NCBI GenBank assembly: GCA_036172665.1
Contig: JAYKNF010000015.1
Span: 1,240,001-1,304,000, forward strand
Direction: 5' to 3'
Source: Prosopocoilus inquinatus
Taxonomy: Eukaryota > Arthropoda > Insecta > Coleoptera > Lucanidae
DNA: 64,000 nucleotides
The notes beneath the pieces were generated by a model. The model did not search any database. It saw only the letters and a list, made by a program, of their open reading frames with translations, and had not been told where the DNA came from. The translations under genes and the position numbers were made by a program. Position 1 is the first letter of the stretch. Every line of letters begins with the position of its first letter. Positions 26,430-40,100 of this stretch are shown in pieces.

Positions 26430-29400
26430 GCCCTCCAGTAACTCTGATGTGAGATAAGAAGTTCTCGGACGCAGCAGAAGCTGGAAATAGTTTTGAATGA
26501 AACAACATGTATTAGCGTTGTTCCTGTGATGTATCTAATCGATCCTTACTTATCTATCATGTTATTTGACGTTACGATGCACTCCAGTACCTCTGATGTG
26601 AGATACAAAGTTCTCGGACGCACCAGAAGCTGGAAATAGTTTTGAACGAAAAAACACGTATTAGCGTTGTTCCTGTGATGTATCTAATCGATCCTTACTT
26701 ATCTACTATGTTATTTCACGTTTCAACGGACTCCAGTAACTCTGATGTGAGATACGAGGTTCTCGGACTCAGCAGGAGCTGGAAATAGTTTTGAACGAAA
26801 TAACACGTATTATCTTTGTTCCTGTGATGTATCTAATCGATCCTTACTTATCTATCTTGTTATTTGACGTTACGATGGACGCCAGTAACTCTGATTTGAG
26901 ATACGAAGTTTTCGGACGCAGCAGAAGCTGGAAATAGTTTTGAACGAAACAGCACGTATTAGCGTTGTTCCTGTGATGTATCTAATCGATCCTTATTTAT
27001 CTATCATGTTATTTCACGTTACGATGGACTCCAGTAACTCTGTTATGAGATACCAAGTTTTCGGACGCAGCAGAAGCTGGAAATTGTTTTGAACGAAACA
27101 ACACGTATTAGCGTGGTTCCTGTGATGTATCTAATCGATCCTTACTTATCTATCATGTTATTTCAAGTTACGATGGACTCCAGTAACTGATGTGAGATAC
27201 CAAGTTTTCGGACGCAGCAGAAGCTGGAAATAGTTTTGAACGAAACAACACGTATTAGCGTTGTTCCTGTGATGTATCTAATCGATCCTTACTTATCTAT
27301 CATGTTATTTGACGTTACGATGCACTCCAGTACCTCTGATGTGAGATACAAAGTTCTCGGACGCAGCAGAAGCTGGAAATAGTTTTGAACGAAAAAACAC
27401 GTATTAGCGTTGTTCCTGTGATGTATCTAATCGATCCTTACTTATCTATCTTGCTATTTGACGTTACGATGCACTCCAGTAACTCTGATGTGAGATACGA
27501 AGTTCTCGGACGCAGCAGAAGCTGGAAATAGTTTTGAACGAAACAACACGTATTAGCGTTGTTCCTGTGATGTATCTAATCGGTCCTTACTTATCTACTA
27601 TGTTATTTGACATTTCAACGGACTCCAGTAACTCTGATGTGAGATACGAAGTTCTCGGACGCAGCAGGAGCTGGAAATTGTTCTGAACGAAACAACACGT
27701 ATTAGCGTTGTTCCTGTGATGTTTCTAATCGATCCTTACTTATCTATCATGTTATTTCAAGTTACGATGGACTCCAGTAACTCTGATGTGAGATACGAAG
27801 TTCTCGGACGCAGCAGGAGCTGGAAATAGTTCTGAACGAAACAACACATATTAACGTTGTTCCTGTGATGTATCTAATCGATCCTTACTTATCTACTATG
27901 TTATTTCACGTTTCAACGGACTCCAGTAACTGTGATGTGAGATACGATGTTCTCGGACGCAGCAGGAGCTTAAAATAGTTCTGAACGAAACAACACGTAT
28001 TAGCGTTGTTCCTGTGATGTATCTAATCGATCCTTACTTATCTATCATGTTATTTCAAGTTATGATGGACTCCAGTAACTCTGATGTGAGATACAAAGTT
28101 TTCGGACGCAGCAGAAGCTGGAAATAGTTTTGAACGAAAAAACACGTATTAGCGTTGTTCCTGTGATGTATCTAATCGATCCTTACTTATCTATCTTGTT
28201 ATTTGACGTTACGATGCACTCCAGTAACTCTGATGTGAGATACGAAGTGCTCGGACGCAGCAGAAGCTGGAAATAGTTTTGAACGAAATAACACGTATTA
28301 GCGTTGTTCCTGTGATGTATCTAATCGATCCTTACTTATCTATCATGTTATTTAACGTTACGATGGACTCCAGTAACTCTGATGTGAGATACGAAGTTCT
28401 CGGACGCAGCAGGAGCTGGAAATAGTTCTGAACGAAACAACACGTATTAGCGTTGTTCCTTTGATGTATCTAATCGATCCTTACTTATCTATCATGTTAT
28501 TTGACTTTACGATGCACTCCAGTAACTCTGATGTGAGATACGAAGTTCTCGGACGCAGCAAAAGCTGGAAATAGTTTTGAACGAAACAACACGTATTAGC
28601 GTTGTTCCTGTGATGTATCTAATCGATCCTTACTTATCTATCATGTTATTTCAAGTTACGATGGACTCCAGTAACTCTGATGTGAGATACAAAGTTTTCG
28701 GACGCAGCAGAAGCTGGAAATAGTTTTGAACGAAAAAACACGTATTAGCGTTGTTCCTGTGATGTATCTAATCGATCCTTACTTATCTATCTTGTTATTT
28801 GACGGTACGATGCACTCCAGTAACTCTGATGTGAGATAAGAAGTTCTCGGACGCAGCAGAAGCTGGAAATAGTTTTGAATGAAACAACATGTATTAGCGT
28901 TGTTCCTGCGATGTATCTAATCGATCCTTACTTATCTACTATGTTATTTGACGTTTCAACGGACTCCAGTAACTGTGATGTGAGATACGATGTTCTCGGG
29001 CGCAGCAGGAGCTGGAAATAGTTCTGAACGAAACAACACGTATTAGCGTTGTTCCTGTGATGTATCTAAACGATCCTTACTTATCTATTATGTTATTTCA
29101 GGTTACGATGGACTCCAGTAACTCTGATGTGAGATACCAAGTTTTCGGACGCAGCAGAAGCTGGAAATAGTTTTGAACGAAACAACACGTATTAGCGTTA
29201 TTCCTGTGATGTATCTAATCGATCCTTACTTATCTATCTTGTTATTTGACGTTACGATGGACTCCAGTAACTCTGATTTGAGATACGAAGTTCTCGGACT
29301 CAGCAGGAGCTGGAAATAGTTTTGAACGAAATAACACGTATTAGCGTTGTTCCTGTGATGTATCTAATCGATCGTTACTTATCTACTATGTTTTTTGACG

Positions 29401-30318
29401 TTTCAACGGACTCCAGTAACTCTGATGTGAGATACGATGTTCTCGGACGCAGCAGGAGCTGGAAATACTTCTGAACGAAACAACACGTATTAGCGTTGTT
29501 CCTGTGATGTATCTAATCGATCCTTACTTATCTATCATGTTATTTGACTTTACGATGAACTCCAGTAACTCTGATGTGAGATACGAAGTTCTCGGACTCA
29601 GCAGGAGCTGGAAATAATTTTGAACGAAATAACACGTATTAGCGTTGTTCCTGTGATGTATCTAATCGATCCTTATTTATCTACTATGTTATTTGACGTT
29701 TCAACGGACTCCAGTAACTCTGATGTGAGATACGAGGTTCTCGGACTCAGCAGGAGCTGGAAATAGTTTTGAACGAAACAACACGTATTAGCGTTGTTCC
29801 TGTGATGTATCTAATCGATCCTTACTAATCTATCATGTTATTTGACGTTACGATGCCCTCCAGTACCTCTGATGTGAGATACGATGTTCTCGGACGCAGC
29901 AGAAGCTGGAAATAGTTTTGAAGGAAAAAACACGTATTAGCGTTGTTCCTGTGATGTATCTAATCGATCCTTACTTATCTGTCATGTTATTTGACGTTAC
30001 GATGCACTCCAGTACCTCTGATGTGAGATACGAAGTTCTCGGACGCAGCAGAAGCTGGAAATAGTTTTGAACGAAAAAACACGTATTAGCGTTGTTCCTG
30101 TGATGTATCTAATCGGTCCTTACTTATCGACTATGTTATTTGACGTTTCAACCGACTCCAGTAACTCTGATGTGAGATACGAAGTTCTCGGACGCAGCAG
30201 GAGCTGGAAATAGTTTTGAACGAAACAACAGTATTAGCGTTGTTCCTGTGATGTATCTAATCGATCCTTACTTATCTATCATGTTATTTCAAGTTACGAT
30301 GGACTCCAGTAACTCTGA
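26430..30318 (+). repeat. 4-kb block A, copy 1
   Basis: Shared with 47731-51616 and 57111-61145. Markers are GATAAGAAG near 26450, GCACCAGAAGC at 26620, CTGTTATGAG near 27040, the two-base-shorter CAGTAACTGATG near 27181, AGCTTAAAATAG near 27967, CCTGCGATG at 28905, TCTAAACGATCC near 29066 and TACTAATC at 29823. Relative to copy 3 it lacks one monomer, the TTATATATC one with AACGCTGATG and GAGACACG, between about 29.16 and 29.3 kb. Its right part overlaps the left part of the 8,343 bp block. Confidence 0.82.
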
Positions 30319-30534
30319 TGTGAGATACAAAGTTTTTATACGCAGCAGAAGCTGGAAATAGTTTTGAACGAAACAACATGTATTAGCGTTGTTCCTGTGA
30401 TGTATCTAATCGATCCTTACTTATCTATCTTGTTATTTGACGTTATGATGCACTCCAGTAACTCTGATGTGAGATACGATGTTCTTGGACGCAGCAGGAG
30501 CTGGAAATAGTTCTGAACGAAACAACACGTATTA

Positions 30535-32322
30535 GCGTTGTTCCTGTGATGTATCTAATCGATCCTTACTTATCTATCATGTTATTTCAAGTTACGATGG
30601 ACTCCAGTAACTCTGATGTGAGATACCAAGTTTTCGGACGCAGCAGAAGCTGGAAATAGTTTTGAACGATACAACACGTATTAGCGTTGTTCCTGTGATG
30701 TATCTAATCGATCCTTACTTATCTACTATGTTATTTGACGTTTCAACGAACTCCAGTAACTCTGATGTGAGATACGAGGTTCTCGGACTCAGCAGGAGCT
30801 GGAAATAGTTTTAAACGAAATAACACGTATTAGCGTTGTTCCTGTGATGTATCTAATCGATCCTTACTTGTCTATCATGTTATTTGACGTTACGATGCAC
30901 TCCAGTACCTCTGATGTGAGATACAAAGTTCTCGGACGCAGCAGAAGCTGGAAATAGTTTTGAACGAAACAACACGTATTAGCGTTGTTCCTGTGATGTA
31001 TCTAATCGGTCCTTACTTATCTACTATGTTATTTGACGTTTCAACCGACTCCAGTAACTCTGATGTGAGATACGAAGTTCTCGGACTCAGCAGGAACTGG
31101 AAATAGTTCTGAACGAAACAACACGTATTAGCGTTGTTCCTGTGATGTATCTAATCGATCCTTACTTATCTATTATGTTATTTCAGGTTACGATGGACTC
31201 CAGTAACTCTGATGTGAGATACCAAGTTTTCGGACGCAGCAGAAGCTGGAAATAGTTTTGAACGAAACAACACGTATTAGCGTTGTTCCTGTGATGTATC
31301 TAATCGATCCTTACTTATATATCTTGTTATGTGACGTTACGATGCACTCCAGTAACGCTGATGTGAGACACGAAGTGCTCGGACGCAGCAGAAGCTGGAA
31401 ATAGTTTTGAACGAAATAACACGTATTAGCGTTGTTCCTGTGATGTATCTAATCGATCCTTACTTATCTATCTTGTTATTTGACGTTACGATGGACTCCA
31501 GTAACTCTGATTTGAGATACGAAGTTCTCGGACGCAGCAGAAGCTGGAAATAGTTTTGAACGAAACAGCACGTATTAGCGTTGTTCCTGTGATGTATCTA
31601 ATCGATCCTTACTTATCTATCTTGTTATTTGACGTTACGATGCACTCCAGTAACTCTGATGTTAGATACGAAGTTCTCGGACGCAGCAGAAGCTGGAAAT
31701 AGTTTTGAACGAAACAACACGTATTAGCGTTGTTCCTGTGATGTATCTAATCGATCCTTACTTATCTATCATGTTATTTCAAGTTACGATGGACTCCAGT
31801 AACTCTGATGTGAGATACAAAGTTTTTATACGCAGCAGAAGCTGGAAATAGTTTTGAACGAAACAACATGTATTAGCGTTGTTCCTGTGATGTATCTAAT
31901 CGATCCTTACTTATCTATCATGTTATTTAACGTTACGATGGACTCCAGTAACTCTGATGTGAGATACGAAGTTCTCGGACGCAGCAGGAGCTGGAAATAC
32001 TTCTGAACGAAACAACACGTATTAGCGTTGTTCCTGTGATGTATCTAATCGATCCTTACTTATCTATCTTGTTATTTGAGGTTACGATGCACTCCAGTAA
32101 CTCTGATGTTAGATACGAAGTTCTCGGACGCAGCAGAAGCTGGAAATAGTTTTGAACGAAACAACACGTATTAGCGTTGTTCCTGTGATGTATCTAATCG
32201 ATCGTTACTTATCTACTATGTTATTTGACGTTTCAACGGACTACAGTAACTCTGATGTGAGATACGAAGTTCTCGGACTCAGCAATAGCTGGAAATAGTT
32301 TTGAACGAAATAACACGTATTA
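30535..32322 (+). repeat. 1,788-bp (12-monomer) HOR, unit 1 of block B copy 1
   Basis: The rare GTTATGTGACG monomer, with AACGCTGATG and GAGACACGAAGTGC, occurs at 31331, 33119 and 34907, exactly 1,788 bp (12 times 149) apart. Following markers keep the same register: GATTTGAG, CAGCACG, GATGTTAG, AAAGTTTTTAT, TTTAACG, GGAAATACTTCTG, TTTGAGG, GATCGTTAC with GGACTACAG, and CAGCAATAG. Unit 1 has private variants GAACGATAC near 30665 and GGAACTGG near 31092. Confidence 0.9.
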
Positions 32323-34110
32323 GCGTTATTCCTGTGATGTATCTAATCGATCCTTACTTATCTATCATGTTATTTCAAGTTACGATGGACTCCAGTAACT
32401 CTGATGTGAGATACCAAGTTTTCGGACGCAGCAGAAGCTGGAAATAGTTTTGAACGAAACAACACGTATTAGCGTTGTTCCTGTGATGTATCTAATCGAT
32501 CCTTACTTATCTACTATGTTATTTGACGTTTCAACGAACTCCAGTAACTCTGATGTGAGATACGAGGTTCTCGGACTCAGCAGGAGCTGGAAATAGTTTT
32601 AAACGAAATAACACGTATTAGCGTTGTTCCTGTGATGTATCTAATCGATCCTTACTTGTCTATCATGTTATTTGACGTTACGATGCACTCCAGTACCTCT
32701 GATGTGAGATACAAAGTTCTCGGACGCAGCAGAAGCTGGAAATAGTTTTGAACGAAACAACACGTATTGGCGTTGTTCCTGTGATGTATCTAATCGGTCC
32801 TTACTTATCTACTATGTTATTTGACGTTTCAACCGACTCCAGTAACTCTGATGTGAGATACGAAGTTCTCGGACTCAGCAGGAGCTGGAAATAGTTCTGA
32901 ACGAAACAACACGTATTAGCGTTGTTCCTGTGATGTATCTAATCGATCCTTACTTATCTATTATGTTATTTCAGGTTACGATGGACTCCAGTAACTCTGA
33001 TGTGAGATACCAAGTTTTCGGACGCAGCAGAAGCTGGAAATAGTTTTGAACGAAACAACACGTATTAGCGTTGTTCCTGTGATGTATCTAATCGATCCTT
33101 ACTTATATATCTTGTTATGTGACGTTACGATGCACTCCAGTAACGCTGATGTGAGACACGAAGTGCTCGGACGCAGCAGAAGCTGGAAATAGTTTTGAAC
33201 GAAATAACACGTATTAGCGTTGTTCCTGTGATGTATCTAATCGATCCTTACTTATCTATCTTGTTATTTGACGTTACGATGGACTCCAGTAACTCTGATT
33301 TGAGATACGAAGTTCTCGGACGCAGCAGAAGCTGGAAATAGTTTTGAACGAAACAGCACGTATTAGCGTTGTTCCTGTGATGTATCTAATCGATCCTTAC
33401 TTATCTATCTTGTTATTTGACGTTACGATGCACTCCAGTAACTCTGATGTTAGATACGAAGTTCTCGGACGCAGCAGAAGCTGGAAATAGTTTTGAACGA
33501 AACAACACGTATTAGCGTTGTTCCTGTGATGTATCTAATCGATCCTTACTTATCTATCATGTTATTTCAAGTTACGATGGACTCCAGTAACTCTGATGTG
33601 AGATACAAAGTTTTTATACGCAGCAGAAGCTGGAAATAGTTTTGAACGAAACAACATGTATTAGCGTTGTTCCTGTGATGTATCTAATCGATCCTTACTT
33701 ATCTATCATGTTATTTAACGTTACGATGGACTCCAGTAACTCTGATGTGAGATACGAAGTTCTCGGACGCAGCAGGAGCTGGAAATACTTCTGAACGAAA
33801 CAACACGTATTAGCGTTGTTCCTGTGATGTATCTAATCGATCCTTACTTATCTATCCTGTTATTTGAGGTTACGATGCACTCCAGTAACTCTGATGTTAG
33901 ATACGAAGTTCTCGGACGCAGCAGAAGCTGGAAATAGTTTTGAACGAAACAACACGTATTAGCGTTGTTCCTGTGATGTATCTAATCGATCGTTACTTAT
34001 CTACTATGTTATTTGACGTTTCAACGGACTACAGTAACTCTGATGTGAGATACGAAGTTCTCGGACTCAGCAATAGCTGGAAATAGTTTTGAACGAAATA
34101 ACACGTATTA
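32323..34110 (+). repeat. 1,788-bp HOR, unit 2 of block B copy 1
   Basis: Full 12-monomer unit in register with unit 1. It starts after the GTTATTCC variant near 32325. Private variants are CACGTATTGGCG near 32767 and TATCCTGTTATTTGAGG near 33855, where unit 1 has TATCTTG. Confidence 0.9.
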
Positions 34111-35640
34111 GCGTTATTCCTGTGATGTATCTAATCGATCCTTACTTATCTATCATGTTATTTCAAGTTACGATGGACTCCAGTAACTCTGATGTGAGAT
34201 ACCAAGTTTTCGGACGCAGCAGAAGCTGGAAATAGTTTTGAACGAAACAACACGTATTAGCGTTGTTCCTGTGATGTATCTAATCGATCCTTACTTATCT
34301 ACTATGTTATTTGACGTTTCAACGAACTCCAGTAACTCTGATGTGAGATACGAGGTTCTCGGACTCAGCAGGAGCTGGAAATAGTTTTAAACGAAATAAC
34401 ACGTATTAGCGTTGTTCCTGTGATGTATCTAATCGATCCTTACTTGTCTATCATGTTATTTGACGTTACGATGCACTCCAGTACCTCTGATGTGAGATAC
34501 AAAGTTCTCGGACGCAGCAGAAGCTGGAAATAGTTTTGAACGAAACAACACGTATTAGCGTTGTTCCTGTGATGTATCTAATCGGTCCTTACTTATCTAC
34601 TATGTTATTTGACGTTTCAACCGACTCCAGTAACTCTGATGTGAGATACGAAGTTCTCGGACTCAGCAGGAGCTGGAAATAGTTCTGAACGAAACAACAC
34701 GTATTAGCGTTGTTCCTGTGATGTATCTAATCGATCCTTACTTATCTATTATGTTATTTCAGGTTACGATGGACTCCAGTAACTCTGATGTGAGATACCA
34801 AGTTTTCGGACGCAGCAGAAGCTGGAAATAGTTTTGAACGAAACAACACGTATTAGCGTTGTTCCTGTGATGTATCTAATCGATCCTTACTTATATATCT
34901 TGTTATGTGACGTTACGATGCACTCCAGTAACGCTGATGTGAGACACGAAGTGCTCGGACGCAGCAGAAGCTGGAAATAGTTTTGAACGAAATAACACGT
35001 ATTAGCGTTGTTCCTGTGATGTATCTAATCGATCCTTACTTATCTATCTTGTTATTTGACGTTACGATGGACTCCAGTAACTCTGATTTGAGATACGAAG
35101 TTCTCGGAAGCAGCAGAAGCTGGAAATAGTTTTGAACGAAACAGCACGTATTAGCGTTGTTCCTGTGATGTATCTAATCGATCCTTACTTATCTATCTTG
35201 TTATTTGACGTTACGATGCACTCCAGTAACTCTGATGTTAGATACGAAGTTCTCGGACGCAGCAGAAGCTGGAAATAGTTTTGAACGAAACAACACGTAT
35301 TAGCGTTGTTCCTGTGATGTATCTAATCGATCCTTACTTATCTATCATGTTATTTCAAGTTACGATGGACTCCAGTAACTCTGATGTGAGATACAAAGTT
35401 TTTATCCGCAGCAGAAGCTGGAAATAGTTTTGAACGAAACAACATGTATTAGCGTTGTTCCTGTGATGTATCTAATCGATCCTTACTTATCTATCATGTT
35501 ATTTAACGTTACGATGGACTCCAGTAACTCTGATGTGAGATACGAAGTTCTCGGACGCAGCAGGAGCTGGAAATACTTCTGAACGAAACAACACGTATTA
35601 GCGTTGTTCCTGTGATGTATCTAATCGATCCTTACTTATC
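34111..35640 (+). repeat. 1,788-bp HOR, truncated unit 3 (about 10 monomers)
   Basis: In register with units 1 and 2 until about 35640. There the expected TTTGAGG monomer is replaced by one with GACTTTACGATGAACTCC. Private variants are CTCGGAAGCAGC near 35104 and TTTATCCGC near 35402. The sequence leaving unit 3 continues into the tail of block B. Confidence 0.88.
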
Positions 35641-37192
35641 TATCATGTTATTTGACTTTACGATGAACTCCAGTAACTCTGATGTGAGATACGAAGTTCT
35701 CGGACTCAGCAGAAGCTGGAAATAGTTTTGAACGAAACAACACGTATTAGCGTTGTTCCTGTGATGTATCTAATCGATCCTTACGTATCTACTATGTTAT
35801 TTGACGTTTCAACGAACTCCAGTAACTCTGATGTGAGATACGAGGTTCTCGGACTCAGCAGGAGCTGGAAATAGTTTTAAACGAAATAACACGTATTAGC
35901 GTTGTTCCTGTGATGTATCTAATCGATCCTTACTTGTCTATCATGTTATTTGACGTTACGATGCACTCCAGTACCTCTGATGTGAGATACAAAGTTCTCG
36001 GACGCAGCAGAAGCTGGAAATAGTTTTGAACGAAACAACACGTATTAGCGTTGTTCCTGTGATGTATCTAATCGGTCCCCACTTATCTACTATGTTATTT
36101 GACGTTTCAACGGACTCCAGTAACTCTGATGTGAGATACGAAGTTCTCGGACTCAGCAGGAGCTGGAAATAGTTTTGAACCAAACAACACGTATTAGCGT
36201 TGTTCCTGTGATGTATCTAATCGATCGTAACTTATCTACTATGTTATTTGACGTTTCAACGGACTCCAGTAACTCTGATGTGAGATACGAAGTTCTCGGA
36301 CTCAGCAATAGCTGGAAATAGTTTTGAACGAAACAACACTTATTAGCGTTGTTCCTGTGATGTATCTAATCGATCCTTACTTATCTATTATGTTATTTCA
36401 GGTTACGATGGACTCCAGTAACTCTGATGTGAGATACCAAGTTTTCGGACGCAGCAGAAGCTGGAAATAGTTTTGAACGAAACAACACGTATTGGCGTTG
36501 TTCCTGTGATGTATCTAATCGATCCTTACTTATATATCTTGTTATTTGAAGTTACGATGCACTCCAGTAACGCTGATGTGAGACACGAAGTGCTCGGACG
36601 CAGCAGAAGCTGGAAATAGTTTTGAACGAAATAACACGTATTAGCGTTGTTCCTGTGATGTATCTAATCGATCCTTACTTATCTATCTTGTTATTTGACG
36701 TTACGATGGACTCCAGTAACTCTGATTTGAGATACGAAGTTCTCGGACGCAGCAGAAGCTGGACATAGTTTTGAACGAAACAGCACGTATTAGCGTTGTT
36801 CCTGTGATGTATCTAATCGATCCTTACCTATCTATCTTGTTATTTGAGGTTACGATGCACTCCAGTAACTCTGATGTTAGATACGAAGTTCTCGGACGCA
36901 GCAGAAGCTGGAAATAGTTTTGAACGAAACAACACGTATTAGCGTTGTTCCTGTGATGTATCTAATCGATCGTTACTTATCTACTATGTTATTTGACGTT
37001 TCAACGGACTACAGTAACTCTGATGTGAGATACGAAGTTCTCGGACTCAGCAATAGCTGGAAATAGTTTTGAACGAAATAACACGTATTAGCGTTATTCC
37101 TGTGATGTATCTAATCGATCCTTACTTATCTATCATGTTATTTAACGTTACGATGCACTCCAGTAACTCTAATGTGAGATACAAAGTTCTCG

Positions 37193-40100
37193 GACGCAGC
37201 AGAAGCTGGAAATAGTTTTGAATGAAACAACATGTATTAGCGTTGTTCCTGCGATGTATCTAATCGATCCTTACTTATCTACTATGTTATTTGACGTTTC
37301 AACGGACTCCAGTAACTGTGATGTGAGATACGATGTTCTCGGGCGCAGCAGGAGCTGGAAATAGTTCTGAACGAAACAACACGTATTAGCGTTGTTCCTG
37401 TGATGTATCTAAACGATCCTTACTTATCTATTATGTTATTTCAGGTTACGATGGACTCCAGTAACTCTGATGTGAGATACCAAGTTTTCGGACGCAGCAG
37501 AAGCTGGAAATAGTTTTGAACGAAACAACACGTATTAGCGTTATTCCTGTGATGTATCTAATCGATCCTTACTTATCTATCTTGTTATTTGACGTTACGA
37601 TGGACTCCAGTAACTCTGATTTGAGATACGAAGTTCTCGGACTCAGCAGGAGCTGGAAATAGTTTTGAACGAAATAACACGTATTAGCGTTGTTCCTGTG
37701 ATGTATCTAATCGATCGTTACTTATCTACTATGTTTTTTGACGTTTCAACGGACTCCAGTAACTCTGATGTGAGATACGATGTTCTCGGACGCAGCAGGA
37801 GCTGGAAATACTTCTGAACGAAACAACACGTATTAGCGTTGTTCCTGTGATGTATCTAATCGATCCTTACTTATCTATCATGTTATTTGACTTTACGATG
37901 AACTCCAGTAACTCTGATGTGAGATACGAAGTTCTCGGACTCAGCAGGAGCTGGAAATAATTTTGAACGAAATAACACGTATTAGCGTTGTTCCTGTGAT
38001 GTATCTAATCGATCCTTATTTATCTACTATGTTATTTGACGTTTCAACGGACTCCAGTAACTCTGATGTGAGATACGAGGTTCTCGGACTCAGCAGGAGC
38101 TGGAAATAGTTTTGAACGAAACAACACGTATTAGCGTTGTTCCTGTGATGTATCTAATCGATCCTTACTAATCTATCATGTTATTTGACGTTACGATGCC
38201 CTCCAGTACCTCTGATGTGAGATACGATGTTCTCGGACGCAGCAGAAGCTGGAAATAGTTTTGAAGGAAAAAACACGTATTAGCGTTGTTCCTGTGATGT
38301 ATCTAATCGATCCTTACTTATCTGTCATGTTATTTGACGTTACGATGCACTCCAGTACCTCTGATGTGAGATACGAAGTTCTCGGACGCAGCAGAAGCTG
38401 GAAATAGTTTTGAACGAAAAAACACGTATTAGCGTTGTTCCTGTGATGTATCTAATCGGTCCTTACTTATCGACTATGTTATTTGACGTTTCAACCGACT
38501 CCAGTAACTCTGATGTGAGATACGAAGTTCTCGGACGCAGCAGGAGCTGGAAATAGTTTTGAACGAAACAACAGTATTAGCGTTGTTCCTGTGATGTATC
38601 TAATCGATCCTTACTTATCTATCATGTTATTTCAAGTTACGATGGACTCCAGTAACTCTGATGTGAGATACAAAGTTTTTATACGCAGCAGAAGCTGGAA
38701 ATAGTTTTGAACGAAACAACATGTATTAGCGTTGTTCCTGTGATGTATCTAATCGATCCTTACTTATCTATCTTGTTATTTGACGTTATGATGCACTCCA
38801 GTAACTCTGATGTGAGATACGATGTTCTTGGACGCAGCAGGAGCTGGAAATAGTTCTGAACGAAACAACACGTATTAGCGTTGTTCCTGTGATGTATCTA
38901 ATCGATCCTTACTTATCTATCATGTTATTTCAAGTTACGATGGACTCCAGTAACTCTGATGTGAGATACCAAGTTTTCGGACGCAGCAGAAGCTGGAAAT
39001 AGTTTTGAACGATACAACACGTATTAGCGTTGTTCCTGTGATGTATCTAATCGATCCTTACTTATCTACTATGTTATTTGACGTTTCAACGAACTCCAGT
39101 AACTCTGATGTGAGATACGAGGTTCTCGGACTCAGCAGGAGCTGGAAATAGTTTTAAACGAAATAACACGTATTAGCGTTGTTCCTGTGATGTATCTAAT
39201 CGATCCTTACTTGTCTATCATGTTATTTGACGTTACGATGCACTCCAGTACCTCTGATGTGAGATACAAAGTTCTCGGACGCAGCAGAAGCTGGAAATAG
39301 TTTTGAACGAAACAACACGTATTAGCGTTGTTCCTGTGATGTATCTAATCGGTCCTTACTTATCTACTATGTTATTTGACGTTTCAACCGACTCCAGTAA
39401 CTCTGATGTGAGATACGAAGTTCTCGGACTCAGCAGGAACTGGAAATAGTTCTGAACGAAACAACACGTATTAGCGTTGTTCCTGTGATGTATCTAATCG
39501 ATCCTTACTTATCTATTATGTTATTTCAGGTTACGATGGACTCCAGTAACTCTGATGTGAGATACCAAGTTTTCGGACGCAGCAGAAGCTGGAAATAGTT
39601 TTGAACGAAACAACACGTATTAGCGTTGTTCCTGTGATGTATCTAATCGATCCTTACTTATATATCTTGTTATGTGACGTTACGATGCACTCCAGTAACG
39701 CTGATGTGAGACACGAAGTGCTCGGACGCAGCAGAAGCTGGAAATAGTTTTGAACGAAATAACACGTATTAGCGTTGTTCCTGTGATGTATCTAATCGAT
39801 CCTTACTTATCTATCTTGTTATTTGACGTTACGATGGACTCCAGTAACTCTGATTTGAGATACGAAGTTCTCGGACGCAGCAGAAGCTGGAAATAGTTTT
39901 GAACGAAACAGCACGTATTAGCGTTGTTCCTGTGATGTATCTAATCGATCCTTACTTATCTATCTTGTTATTTGACGTTACGATGCACTCCAGTAACTCT
40001 GATGTTAGATACGAAGTTCTCGGACGCAGCAGAAGCTGGAAATAGTTTTGAACGAAACAACACGTATTAGCGTTGTTCCTGTGATGTATCTAATCGATCC

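Larger units (their letters stand above)
28850..37192 (+). repeat. 8,343-bp tandem block B, copy 1 (56 monomers)
   Basis: Every private landmark checked recurs 8,343 bp later. Examples are GAATGAAACAACATG at 28877 and 37220, TACTAATC at 29823 and 38166, GTTATGTGACG at 31331 and 39674, CAGGAACTGG near 31091, CCCCACTT near 36076, GAACCAAAC near 36178, and GGACATAG near 36761. I found no mismatch among these landmarks. The left breakpoint lies near 28850, where GATAAGAAG (copy 1) and GATACAAAG (at 37190) differ. The block contains the 1,788 bp HOR and carries a minus-strand chance frame at 35956-36183 that is repeated at 44299. Confidence 0.92.

Noticed and set aside
35956..36183. 75-codon minus-strand open frame, repeated at 44299-44526
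   Set aside because: Same reasoning: it spans about 1.5 monomers, the 149 bp period shifts frame in each monomer, and the second copy is the 8,343 bp block duplicate.
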